Source of the DNA: JAZKFT01 sp043760535
GTDB lineage: Bacteria > Bacteroidota > Bacteroidia > Chitinophagales > Chitinophagaceae
Direction: 5' to 3'
DNA length: 12,428 nt
Assembly (NCBI GenBank): GCA_043760535.1
Contig: JAYUOV010000171.1
Location: forward strand, 1 to 12,428
In this document: positions 1 through 7,075 of the stretch, one piece after another
Layout: every line of letters starts with the position of its first letter
Numbering within the stretch: position 1 is the stretch's first letter
The notes under the pieces: model-generated
The model's database searches: none
Told to the model about the DNA's origin: nothing
Seen by the model: the letters and a program-made list of their open reading frames with translations, nothing else
Program-made: the position numbers and the translations under genes

Positions 1-402
1 CACCACTTGGCATACCCCCTGAAAATGTCCCAATCGGTAAGCCCCGTCTAAAATGTTTTCCAGCCTTCCCAAATCGTAAGCATTACTTATTTTCCGGCCA
101 TTAGGGTACATCTCGTTTACCGTTGGCATAAATAAAATATCGGTTTGCTGCTGCTCCAGCATCTGGCAATCTTTGTCTATTGTAATCGGATATTTTTCAA
201 AATCTGTGGCATTGTTAAACTGTGTAGGGTTTATAAAAATACTGCAAACCGTTACAGAATGTAATTGCTTGCTTGCTGCAATAAGTGAAAGATGTCCCAG
301 GTGTAAAGCACCCATTGTGGGTACAAAGCCAATGGTATTTCCTATTTCTCTTTGGTTTTCAAGGTATTGCTGTAAATCTGCAATGTTTTTGAAAATGATC
401 AT
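1..402 (-). CDS. panC: Pantoate--beta-alanine ligase (pantothenate synthetase), N-terminal part
   Basis: Cytoplasmic enzyme that joins pantoate and beta-alanine using ATP, the last step of pantothenate (vitamin B5) synthesis. I translated the minus strand from the ATG at 402; 134 codons are in the window and the rest runs off the left edge (family length is about 280 residues, so roughly half is present). Seen: MIIFKNIADLQQYL at the N terminus, the nucleotide-binding segment FVPTMGALHLGHLSL with the HxGH-type signature (residues 27-41), FINPTQF (56-62) which is highly conserved in PanC, and LEGA-like LDGAYRLGHFQGV near the edge (118-130). The frame is open throughout. The gene diverges from the GT5-like gene, an arrangement common in Bacteroidota. 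Identification is secure; only completeness cannot be judged. Confidence 0.96.
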   Translation of the reverse strand, partial: MIIFKNIADLQQYLENQREIGNTIGFVPTMGALHLGHLSLIAASKQLHSVTVCSIFINPTQFNNATDFEKYPITIDKDCQMLEQQQTDILFMPTVNEMYPNGRKISNAYDLGRLENILDGAYRLGHFQGVCQVV

Positions 403-441
403 CTGTTAGTAGATATGTGGAGAATTGAATCCGTTTAAAGG

Positions 442-471
442 TTGTAGTACGATTGCTTTTCGCTACTTTTG
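442..471 (+). promoter_or_regulatory. Bacteroidota-type promoter for the GT5-like gene
   Basis: A -7 box TACTTTTG (464-471, followed by C) matches the Bacteroidota consensus TAnnTTTG exactly. A TTG at 442-444 lies 19 bases upstream, which fits the -33 element. The ATG of the gene is at 510, giving a leader of roughly 30 bases. Assignment is by consensus only. Confidence 0.6.
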
Positions 472-509
472 CCAACCTTTTTAAAAAAGGTAAACATTAA
501 ATAACAACC

Positions 510-1328
510 ATGATTACAAAGAAAAGGATTTTATTCATCGCCAATGAAATGAGCCCCTATTTAGAGCTGACTGAGTTTGCGGAGACGGTGAATAAATTAG
601 CCATTCTTTCGAACAACAATAACCTAGAGGTTAGGTGTATTATGCCCCGTTTTGGCACTATTAACGAAAGAAGACACCGGTTACATGAAGTTGTTCGCCT
701 TAGTGGTATAAATGTAAGTGTAGATAATGATGACTATCCATTACAGATAAAAGTAGCATCGCTACCCAACGCCCGTTTGCAAGTTTATTTTTTAGATAAT
801 GATGATTTTTTCAAACGCAAATTTGTTTTTGAAGATGAGAACGAAAAATGGTACGACGATAATGCTCTGCGTACCATATTTTATTGTAAAGGCGCTTTGG
901 AAACCATAAAGAAATTCGGATGGCCGCCAGACATTATCCATTGCAGTGGCTGGATGACAGGATTAATACCCATGTATTTAAAAACAGTGTACAAAAGAGA
1001 ACCTGTTTTTGCCCATAGCAAAGTAGTATTTACCATAGGCGAAACTACTTTTAAAGAAAAACTGGATAAAGATTTTCTTGAAAAAGCCACTATAAGCGAA
1101 TTAGTTAAAGAAAAGGATTTGATTCCTTTTTCAGAAATTAATAATGTAGGCTTGTTTCGGGGGGGTGCTACCTATGCCGATGCTATTGTGTTTGGCGCAG
1201 CCCAGGTGGACAAAAAGCTTACTGAGGAATTTACCAAAATTAAAGGCAAGAAAGTGCTACCCTACATTGCCTCCGATGGTGATTTAACAGCATATTTGCA
1301 ATTGTATAACGAACTTGCCACCGACTAA
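510..1328 (+). CDS. Short GT5-like (glycogen/starch synthase N-terminal domain) protein
   Basis: 272-residue protein resembling the N-terminal Rossmann domain of GT5 starch/glycogen synthases. It opens with KKRILFIANEMSPY (residues 4-17), the equivalent of the KILFVASEVAPF start of GlgA, and has a WPPDIIHCSGWMTGLIPMYL segment (about 138-157) equivalent to the 'PDIVHAHDW...' helix of GT5 enzymes. Two things differ from true glycogen synthases. The protein ends after one domain, against about 480 residues for GlgA, and the KTGGL ADP-glucose-binding motif expected after the first strand is replaced by LELTEF. Bacteroidota genomes commonly annotate this gene next to panC as 'glycogen synthase'. 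From the sequence I would call it a GT5-like homologue of uncertain, possibly non-catalytic, function. The ATG at 510 fits the promoter at 442-471 and the N-terminal strand. Confidence 0.8.
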   Translation: MITKKRILFIANEMSPYLELTEFAETVNKLAILSNNNNLEVRCIMPRFGTINERRHRLHEVVRLSGINVSVDNDDYPLQIKVASLPNARLQVYFLDNDDFFKRKFVFEDENEKWYDDNALRTIFYCKGALETIKKFGWPPDIIHCSGWMTGLIPMYLKTVYKREPVFAHSKVVFTIGETTFKEKLDKDFLEKATISELVKEKDLIPFSEINNVGLFRGGATYADAIVFGAAQVDKKLTEEFTKIKGKKVLPYIASDGDLTAYLQLYNELATD

Positions 1329-1436
1329 TTTCTAACATAGTCGCTCAGAATTTTTACAACATGTACTACTTTGTTTTATTACATCGTTACTTGTTTACTA
1401 AAAAGTATCTAAGCCTTCACTAAACTACTAAAATAA

Positions 1437-2912
1437 TTGCTGGTGTTTTCATTTCGAACTTTTGGAATCGTGTTTTCCATTTTATTTTTGGCTACAGCTT
1501 GCACTAAAATAGATACCACCCGGTTAGGTAGCGACTTAATACCGATAGTGGATAATGTAAACACATTCGATACACTACTGGATGTTACTACCAGAAATTT
1601 TCCTTTTTTAGATAGTACAAGGCTAGCCAAAAACCAACTCCATACTGTAGGCGGCATTAATAATGACCCCCTCTTTGGGAGTACCCGTGCGGACATTTAT
1701 ATGGAAATGATGCCTTCGTTTTTTCCCGGAGTTTTTGCAAAAGACAGCCTTATAGAAGTAGATTCAGTAGTACTAAGCCTTTCGTATAGGGGGCATTATG
1801 GCGATAGTTCGCAACCTATAACTTTTAGGGTACTAAAAATTACCGACCCTGTACCCATGCATGCGGATACACTCGGAGATTACCCTGCATATTATAAACT
1901 CAATAAAAGTTTTACTACAGGTTCTCAACTTGGCTTTAAATCGTATCCACAGTTTAAAAACATTTCCGATTCGGTATCTGTAAGAAGGGATTCTACAAAA
2001 TACAAGGTAGTAAATCAGATAAGAATTGTTTTGGATAAAAATGATGTGGATCTCTTAAAGGCATTAAGAGATACTAACACGCTTAAAAATGACACCCTGT
2101 TTAGAAAAGCATTTAAAGGGTTTAAAATAGAAGCTACAGTAGGCGGCGTGGGTGCTTTGGCTTATATAAATCTAGCCGATACCTCTACCAGATTAGAATA
2201 TTATGTAAGAATCAGAAATGGAATAAATAAAGTAGATACGACTTCAATATCTTTTTTTTCTAGCAGCTCTGCAGGACATGCCAATAATCTTGTTCGCAAT
2301 ACTGCCACATCAGAAATGGAAAATAATAAACTTAGTGACAGCCTGCTGTACATTTTTACCACCCCCGGTTCTTATGGAAAAATTACCATACCGGGCTTAA
2401 AAAATGTTACCAACCGTATTATACACCGAGCCGAATTAAAAATTGTGCAAATACCCGATGCCTTATCCATAAATGGAAAAATGCCGCCACCCGACTATCT
2501 GTATCTCGATAGGTTTGATACTGCAGTGGATAGAATTAAGTTTAATCCGATACCATTTGATCTAAATCCTGCAGCTAATTACGGATGTTTCCCAACGGAT
2601 GTAGGCGTTGATTATAGGTATTTTGGAGGCATATTACTATCCAAACGAACCATTAATGGCCAATCGGCTTATGAGTATAACTTTAACCTCACCCGTTATG
2701 TACAAAGCATCATTACCAGAAAATTGCCCACCGATGTTCTTAGATTATCATCATCCATATTTGCAGAATACTTTAACTGTACCGGTATACAATACATTCA
2801 AGTTACTGGTAACCGAATAGCACAGGGTCGTATAAAACTAGGTGGCGGAGCTTCCAAAAACAGCCCTTTCCCATATAAAATGCAGTTGCGAATAATTTAT
2901 TCTAAATTATAG
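1437..2912 (+). CDS. DUF4270 family lipoprotein
   Basis: 491-residue predicted lipoprotein of the Bacteroidota-specific DUF4270 family, function unknown. The N terminus has a hydrophobic signal segment ending in a lipobox LATAC (Cys22), so the mature protein should be lipid-anchored in the envelope. The region after it, LGSDLIPIVDNVNTFDTLL (about 31-49), and the following NNDPLFGSTRADIYMEM stretch are typical of the family, which usually sits directly downstream of the panC-linked GT5-like gene as here. There is no ATG near the 5' end. An in-frame TAA at 1434-1436 is followed immediately by TTG (1437), CTG and GTG (1443), so the start is TTG or GTG; I used TTG. The 108-base gap from the upstream gene has no terminator, so co-transcription is possible. 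Confidence 0.82.
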   Translation: MLVFSFRTFGIVFSILFLATACTKIDTTRLGSDLIPIVDNVNTFDTLLDVTTRNFPFLDSTRLAKNQLHTVGGINNDPLFGSTRADIYMEMMPSFFPGVFAKDSLIEVDSVVLSLSYRGHYGDSSQPITFRVLKITDPVPMHADTLGDYPAYYKLNKSFTTGSQLGFKSYPQFKNISDSVSVRRDSTKYKVVNQIRIVLDKNDVDLLKALRDTNTLKNDTLFRKAFKGFKIEATVGGVGALAYINLADTSTRLEYYVRIRNGINKVDTTSISFFSSSSAGHANNLVRNTATSEMENNKLSDSLLYIFTTPGSYGKITIPGLKNVTNRIIHRAELKIVQIPDALSINGKMPPPDYLYLDRFDTAVDRIKFNPIPFDLNPAANYGCFPTDVGVDYRYFGGILLSKRTINGQSAYEYNFNLTRYVQSIITRKLPTDVLRLSSSIFAEYFNCTGIQYIQVTGNRIAQGRIKLGGGASKNSPFPYKMQLRIIYSKL

Positions 2913-2914
2913 AG

Positions 2915-2936
2915 AGGCCGCCTATATTTGCGGCCT
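2915..2936 (+). promoter_or_regulatory. metK promoter -7 box inside a GC-rich inverted repeat
   Basis: TATATTTG at 2923-2930 (followed by C) is an exact TAnnTTTG -7 box, 27 bases before the metK ATG. It lies between AGGCCGC (2915-2921) and GCGGCCT (2930-2936), perfect 7-bp inverted arms with an 8-base loop. No good TTG is found at -33 spacing. The repeat is followed by A rather than T residues, so it is not a standard terminator for the upstream gene on the plus strand. It may be an operator or a leader hairpin; this is inference. Confidence 0.55.
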
Positions 2937-2957
2937 AAAAACCAATCCCATTAACTT

Positions 2958-4211
2958 ATGCCTTATTTGTTTACATCGGAGAGTGTTAGTGAAGGACATC
3001 CCGACAAAGTAGCCGATCAGATTTCTGATGCATTAATCGATAATTTCTTAGCCTTTGACCCGCAATCTAAAGTGGCCTGCGAAACATTGGTAACTACCGG
3101 ACAGGTGGTTTTGGCCGGTGAAGTAAAGTCTAAAGCCTATTTAGATGTACAAGAAATAGCTCGGGGTGTTATCCGTAAAATTGGCTATACCAAAAGTGAA
3201 TACATGTTTGAAGCCAACAGTTGTGGTATTCTTTCTGCCATCCACGAACAAAGTGCAGATATTAATCAAGGCGTGGATAAGCAAAAGAAAGAAGAACAAG
3301 GTGCTGGCGATCAGGGAATGATGTTTGGCTATGCCACTAACGAAACCGAAGATTACATGCCTTTGGCTTTAGATCTTGCTCACAAAATTTTGATAGAATT
3401 AGCGGCATTACGTCGTGAAAATAAGGCTATTAAATATTTGCGTCCAGATGCTAAGAGCCAGGTTACATTAGAGTATGACGATAACAATGTTCCGGTACGT
3501 ATAGATGCAATTGTAGTATCTACACAGCATGACGATTTTGATACAGAGGCTAAAATGCTGGCACAGATCAAGGCAGATATTATTAATATTCTGATTCCAA
3601 GGGTAAAGAGCAAGTATAAAAAATACGCCAAGCTGTTTAACGATAAAATAAAGTACCACATTAACCCAACCGGCAAATTTGTAATTGGTGGCCCGCATGG
3701 CGATACTGGTTTAACTGGCCGTAAAATTATTGTAGATACTTACGGTGGTAAAGGTGCACATGGTGGCGGTGCTTTCAGCGGTAAAGATCCATCTAAGGTA
3801 GATCGCAGTGCTGCTTATGCTACACGACATATAGCCAAAAACCTAGTAGCAGCAGGCCTTTGCGACGAAATATTGGTTCAAGTTTCTTACGCCATTGGCG
3901 TAGCGCAACCTACTTCTATTAACGTGGTTACTTATGGTACAGCCAAAGTAGAAATGACTGATGGAGAAATTGCTAAAATTGTAGAAGGCCTTTTTGACAT
4001 GCGTCCATACTTTATTGAGCAGCGTTTAAAATTGCGTAGCCCTATTTATAGTGAAACGGCTGCTTACGGCCACATGGGTCGTAAAAATGAAGTAGTAACT
4101 AAGCAATTTGCTTCACCCAACGGTAAAATGATTTCCAAAAAAGTAGAATTATTCACTTGGGAGAAATTAGATTATGTACCAAAAGTTAAAAAAGCTTTCG
4201 GTTTAAAATAA
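2958..4211 (+). CDS. metK: S-adenosylmethionine synthase (methionine adenosyltransferase)
   Basis: Cytoplasmic enzyme that makes S-adenosylmethionine from methionine and ATP, releasing phosphate and pyrophosphate; it supplies the cell's methyl donor. The protein has 417 residues (E. coli MetK 384) and carries all family landmarks: FTSESVSEGHPDKVADQISD at 5-24 with the ATP-binding HPDK, the signature GAGDQG at 115-120, GPHGDTGLTGRK at 245-256, and the glycine-rich signature GGGAFSGKDPSKVDRSAAY from about 269. The slightly greater length is usual for Bacteroidota members and I see no disruption. It has its own -7 box and a strong terminator, so it is probably a single-gene unit. No SAM riboswitch is possible in the very short leader. 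Confidence 0.98.
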   Translation: MPYLFTSESVSEGHPDKVADQISDALIDNFLAFDPQSKVACETLVTTGQVVLAGEVKSKAYLDVQEIARGVIRKIGYTKSEYMFEANSCGILSAIHEQSADINQGVDKQKKEEQGAGDQGMMFGYATNETEDYMPLALDLAHKILIELAALRRENKAIKYLRPDAKSQVTLEYDDNNVPVRIDAIVVSTQHDDFDTEAKMLAQIKADIINILIPRVKSKYKKYAKLFNDKIKYHINPTGKFVIGGPHGDTGLTGRKIIVDTYGGKGAHGGGAFSGKDPSKVDRSAAYATRHIAKNLVAAGLCDEILVQVSYAIGVAQPTSINVVTYGTAKVEMTDGEIAKIVEGLFDMRPYFIEQRLKLRSPIYSETAAYGHMGRKNEVVTKQFASPNGKMISKKVELFTWEKLDYVPKVKKAFGLK

Positions 4212-4227
4212 TACTTTTTAGGAAAAC

Positions 4228-4267
4228 AAAGCCCCCGTTCATCAATGAGCGGGGGCTTTTTGTTTTT
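4228..4267 (+). terminator. Intrinsic terminator after metK
   Basis: AAAGCCCCCG (4228-4237) pairs perfectly with CGGGGGCTTT (4250-4259), and the inner bases add further pairs including one G-U. The hairpin is followed by TTTTTGTTTTTT, a clear rho-independent terminator 17 bases after the metK stop. Confidence 0.93.
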
Positions 4268-4374
4268 TGAGGGGGGATTTACAGGTTTAAATTTTGAATC
4301 GCTTCAATCCGTGAGTATTCAATACAACATTAGTCACTCAGCCCACATTGCAGCATTTAGCCCATAAGGTATTG

Positions 4375-4705
4375 TTAATTAGTAGGTTTTATACTTTCTA
4401 GTTTCAGGTTGTGTACTACAGATTTACGTTTTACAAATGCTTTGTGTTTGATAAGTAGTATGAAATGGTGCTTCTTCTGTACTTCTTACGGTTTGTAACA
4501 TTTCTTTTACCCCTATGGTGTAACTAGCCATATTTGTTCGGGATGTGCCATTTTTTTTAGTGTTGCTTATCCATATATACCCTGACCAGTTACTGCCGAT
4601 GCCGCATGCTTTTAGCTTGGCACGTATGGCGGTTACTACCCAATTGGCAATTATACCTAGGTACAGGTGGATAAAAGAAGACCGATTTGTGAAGCCTAAT
4701 GGCAC
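4375..4705 (-). pseudogene. IS1634-type transposase, decayed C-terminal fragment
   Basis: The minus strand encodes about 110 residues resembling the C terminus of IS1634-family (IS4 superfamily, DDE) transposases. HLYLGIIANWVVTAIRAKLK corresponds to the family's conserved 'HLHLGLLAYWLVNTIRYQLK' helix. It is followed by the GIGSNW...ISNTKK segment and a serine/arginine-rich stretch. The frame then breaks: the main frame stops at 4424, while the next frame carries on through 4450-4375 as KHKAFVKRKSVVHNLKLE to a TAA at 4375-4377. That continuation matches the family's typical RKKSVVHKL tail, so a frameshift near 4426-4450 is very likely. The catalytic DDE core and the 5' two thirds of the gene are absent, and a second frameshift may lie near 4690. 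It is an old, immobile insertion-sequence remnant between metK and nusB. The family call rests on recall of motifs, not on a search. Confidence 0.72.
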
Positions 4706-4785
4706 TTATGGTTAAAATTAAACCCATTTTTTGCGTCACCCCTGCCCAGCCATAGTTAAGCCCTTCATTCCTAAACCTGCTTCCC

Positions 4786-4793
4786 TATCTTTG
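4786..4793 (+). promoter_or_regulatory. Probable -7 box for the nusB operon
   Basis: TATCTTTG (followed by C) matches TAnnTTTG exactly and lies 31 bases before the nusB ATG at 4825. A clear -33 TTG at the expected distance is not visible. Confidence 0.5.
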
Positions 4794-4824
4794 CTGCCCA
4801 ACAAACAAGCTCTTACGCAGTAAC

Positions 4825-5754
4825 ATGATTAGTAGAAGAAACATTCGGGTTAAAGTAATGCAGGCTTTGTACGCCATCCGTGCCGAAGAAGGCAAAGCAT
4901 TGGTAATAGGTGATGCCAAACGCCTGCTCACAAAACATTTTGACCAAACAATTTCCTTATTTACATGGCTTATATATGTGATAGTAGAAACGGCCCGTTA
5001 TGCCGAAACAGATGCACACTTAAAAGCCTCGAAATACAGGCCTACTGCCGACGACTTGAGCGTACCTACCAAAATAGCTGGTAACGAATTACTGTGGAAA
5101 ATAATGGAATCGTCGTTTTATAAAGAAGCCGTAGCCGAATACAAACCAAGGCTGGATGAAAACGACGACTGGATAAAAAAACTATACACCCAACTATTAG
5201 AAAGTACGCCTTATGCCGTGTATAATACAGAACAAGGCAGGGATAAAAAGACAGAAAGGGAAATACTGGAGTTTATTTTTACTGACCTGATGCTGGCTAA
5301 TGAAAGCTTTACCGACAGTGCCGAATACCAATACAATAACTGGGATGATGATGCCGATATGCTTCGCCTGCTAATCATGAATTTTTTACAAAAGCCCAAC
5401 AGCTTTAAGGTAGATGATATGATAAATAAGGAAAAAAGGGAATTTGCCCGTGTGCTTTTAGAAACCACCGAAGAACGTAGGCAGCAACTTGCAGAACTTA
5501 TAAAGCCCAAGCTTCGCAACTGGGATGCCGACCGAATAGCCTTGCTGGATATGATTTTAATGGAAATGGGTACTGCCGAATTTCTGTACTTTGAAACCAT
5601 ACCGCCAAAAGTTACCATTAACGAGTATATAGATTTGGCCAAAGCTTATAGCACACCACAGAGTGGCCAGTTTGTAAATGGCATTTTAGATAACATTCGC
5701 AAAGAGCTGGAAACAAATAACCAGCTAAACAAAGTGGCTTATAAAAAAGCGTAA
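4825..5754 (+). CDS. nusB: Transcription antitermination factor NusB, long Bacteroidota form
   Basis: NusB binds boxA RNA with NusE (ribosomal protein S10) and supports antitermination of rRNA operons. The N terminus SRRNIRVKVMQALYAI (3-18) matches the first NusB helix. The C-terminal part has the family hallmark VTINEYIDLAKAYSTPQSGQ followed by FVNGILDNI (263-291), equivalent to 'vIINEAVELAKkfg...FVNGVLd' of other NusB proteins. The protein is 309 residues against 139 in E. coli. The extra length lies between the first helix and the C-terminal half and is acidic and helical, which is usual in this phylum. The ATG at 4825 follows a -7 box by 31 bases. The next gene starts 35 bases downstream with no terminator, so it leads an operon with the DUF1573 and yajC genes. 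Confidence 0.93.
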   Translation: MISRRNIRVKVMQALYAIRAEEGKALVIGDAKRLLTKHFDQTISLFTWLIYVIVETARYAETDAHLKASKYRPTADDLSVPTKIAGNELLWKIMESSFYKEAVAEYKPRLDENDDWIKKLYTQLLESTPYAVYNTEQGRDKKTEREILEFIFTDLMLANESFTDSAEYQYNNWDDDADMLRLLIMNFLQKPNSFKVDDMINKEKREFARVLLETTEERRQQLAELIKPKLRNWDADRIALLDMILMEMGTAEFLYFETIPPKVTINEYIDLAKAYSTPQSGQFVNGILDNIRKELETNNQLNKVAYKKA

Positions 5755-5789
5755 TGAAACCTTTACATTCGCCAATAAAAATTTAAAAT

Positions 5790-6248
5790 ATGTTTTGTAA
5801 GCAAATATGCCTCTTCTTTTTTGCTGCCTCGCTAATGGCCTCCTGCCTTAACAGCGATATAAAAAAAAGCGGAGATACGGCTAAGACACAAGTGGATGCA
5901 CAAAAAGCCATGGCAGATAGTGCCAACTTTACCACAATAGAATGGATAGATTCGATAAAGAATTTTGGTAAAATACCCGAAGGCCCAAAGTTGGATATTG
6001 TGTACCGTTTTAAAAACACTGGCAATAAACCTTTGGTAATAGCCGATGTGCGGCCAGGCTGTGGCTGTACCGTGGCCGACAAGCCTACCAAGCCCATAAT
6101 GCCCGGCGATGAAGGTGAAATAAAAGCACAGTTTGAAAGCCAGGGCCATCCGGGCATGAATAATAAAAGCATTACCGTACAGGCTAACACCAAACCCTTA
6201 CAGAGCTTTCAGTTATATTTTAACGTAGATGTAGAGAAGAAATCGTAG
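5790..6248 (+). CDS. DUF1573 domain lipoprotein
   Basis: 152-residue predicted lipoprotein. Residues 1-19 form a lipoprotein signal peptide ending in the lipobox LMASC (Cys19), so the mature protein is envelope-anchored. After a short polar linker, residues 47-150 form one DUF1573 domain, an immunoglobulin-like beta-sandwich. Seen: FGKIPEGPKLDIVYRFKNTG, the hallmark ADVRPGCGCTVAD with the CGC pair at 91-93, and a final FNVDVE strand. The function of these proteins is unknown; they are abundant in Bacteroidota. It sits between nusB (35 bases upstream) and yajC (97 bases downstream), which suggests co-expression with the protein-export gene. The ATG start is well supported by the signal peptide. 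Confidence 0.9.
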   Translation: MFCKQICLFFFAASLMASCLNSDIKKSGDTAKTQVDAQKAMADSANFTTIEWIDSIKNFGKIPEGPKLDIVYRFKNTGNKPLVIADVRPGCGCTVADKPTKPIMPGDEGEIKAQFESQGHPGMNNKSITVQANTKPLQSFQLYFNVDVEKKS

Positions 6249-6254
6249 GGGTAC

Positions 6255-6293
6255 GCCCTTGCGGCTACTCAAAGCATGCCCTTGCGGCTACTC
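6255..6293 (+). repeat. Tandem 16-bp direct repeat between the DUF1573 gene and yajC
   Basis: GCCCTTGCGGCTACTC occurs at 6255-6270 and again, identically, at 6278-6293, separated by 7 bases. The short arms CAAAG (6270-6274) and CTTTG (6293-6297) flank the second copy. It begins 7 bases after the DUF1573 stop. It may be a copy of a dispersed intergenic repeat or a small regulatory element; the sequence alone does not decide. Confidence 0.75.
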
Positions 6294-6345
6294 TTTGCAC
6301 TACCATCAATAAACCAATCAATCAATTTTTAAAACAATAATCAAC

Positions 6346-6690
6346 ATGTTACTAGCAGTTCTTTTATTTGCCGGCCAGCCAGGTGGCAAAGGTGGCGGAG
6401 GGTTCGAATTTATTTTTTTAGGTGGAATGATACTTGTGTTTTGGCTATTTATGATACGCCCACAGGCAAAAAAAGCGAAAGATGCCAAAAAATTCCAAAC
6501 AGATATGGCTAAAGGCGATAAAATAGTTACCATCGCCGGTATCCACGGTACCATCAATAAGATAAACGAAGATGGTACCATCCAGCTTGAAGTAAGCCCT
6601 GGCAGTTATATCAAAATAGAAAAAAGTGCTATCAGCCTTGAGTGGTCTAAAAACCTGAACAAGCCAGCTACTGTTGCCGTTACTAAATAA
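6346..6690 (+). CDS. yajC: Preprotein translocase accessory subunit YajC
   Basis: Small inner-membrane protein that associates with SecDF and the Sec translocon. The 114-residue protein has a glycine-rich N-terminal stretch (9-19), one transmembrane segment (about 20-37), then the family signature IRPQAKK (37-43) and GDKIVTIAGIHGTI (57-70), the equivalent of 'GDEVVTsGGIhGtV'. The cytoplasmic tail ends with a beta-rich segment (71-104). Length matches the family (about 85-115). It is the last gene before a strong terminator. In this phylum it is usually linked to nusB and coaE, as here. Confidence 0.95.
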   Translation: MLLAVLLFAGQPGGKGGGGFEFIFLGGMILVFWLFMIRPQAKKAKDAKKFQTDMAKGDKIVTIAGIHGTINKINEDGTIQLEVSPGSYIKIEKSAISLEWSKNLNKPATVAVTK

Positions 6691-6710
6691 CCGGTCATCA
6701 TACCCAATTA

Positions 6711-6753
6711 AAAAATACCAAAGCCCACCTTACGTGTTTGCTTTGGTATTTTT
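6711..6753 (+). terminator. Intrinsic terminator after yajC
   Basis: AAAAATACCAAAGC (6711-6724) is the exact reverse complement of GCTTTGGTATTTTT (6740-6753): a 14-bp perfect stem with a 15-base loop, beginning 20 bases after the yajC stop. The A and T ends make it capable of working in both directions. Confidence 0.92.
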
Positions 6754-6849
6754 GTTTAGAGATTTTTATCTCAACTCGGTTTATAATATTAGAACTTCTT
6801 ACCCTAAAAACTAAAACCGCTTGTTATTCGTAGTCTAAAAAGCCAAATA

Positions 6850-7050
6850 GTAGCAGCCTCATCCGGCCTTTGGCCACCTTCGCCAAATGGAGAAGGGAAA
6901 TGGATACCATTGCGTTTGAAAAGGGAAGCGGAACAAGGAAGGGTATGTTGTTCAACGGTGGGTCGCCAATGTCGCTCCATCCGGGCACGGCTTTCGGTGG
7001 GTTCCTCCGAAATAACCCACCGATAGTAATCGGGGCAGGCAAAAAAAGAA
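6850..7050. repeat. GC-rich, hairpin-forming intergenic element (REP-like)
   Basis: This stretch is clearly richer in G and C than its surroundings and holds no credible gene. It contains several inverted repeats: GGCC-TTT-GGCC (6865-6875), CCTTC/GAAGG (6877-6881 with 6892-6896), and the 9-bp perfect pair CGGTGGGTT (6995-7003) / AACCCACCG (7014-7022). The CCTCATCCGGCC...GGAGAAGGG part resembles short palindromic intergenic repeats found in many bacterial genomes. Open frames on both strands across it look spurious: they have no domain, and GC-rich DNA rarely contains stops. It lies where yajC transcription ends and coaE begins. Confidence 0.5.
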
Positions 7051-7075
7051 AAACCACGCAATCAAAACTGCGTGG
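7032..7075 (-). terminator. Minus-strand intrinsic terminator upstream of coaE
   Basis: CCACGCA (7054-7060) and TGCGTGG (7069-7075) form a 7-bp perfect stem with an 8-base loop. Read on the minus strand the hairpin is followed by a T-rich tract (the A-rich run 7041-7053 on the plus strand). It therefore stops leftward transcription, although no minus-strand gene lies between it and coaE. Confidence 0.65.

Noticed and set aside
475..491. Palindrome ACCTTTTT-A-AAAAAGGT in the leader of the GT5-like gene
   Set aside because: It is almost entirely A and T runs, which fold on themselves by chance, and it lies before the start codon where a terminator makes no sense.
2913..2957. SAM riboswitch upstream of metK
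   Set aside because: Only 45 bases separate the DUF4270 and metK genes, too short for a SAM aptamer, and no matching stems were seen.
5211..5642. 143-codon open frame antisense to nusB
   Set aside because: It is a shadow of the nusB codons: serine- and leucine-rich, with no domain, and it lies inside a well-identified gene.
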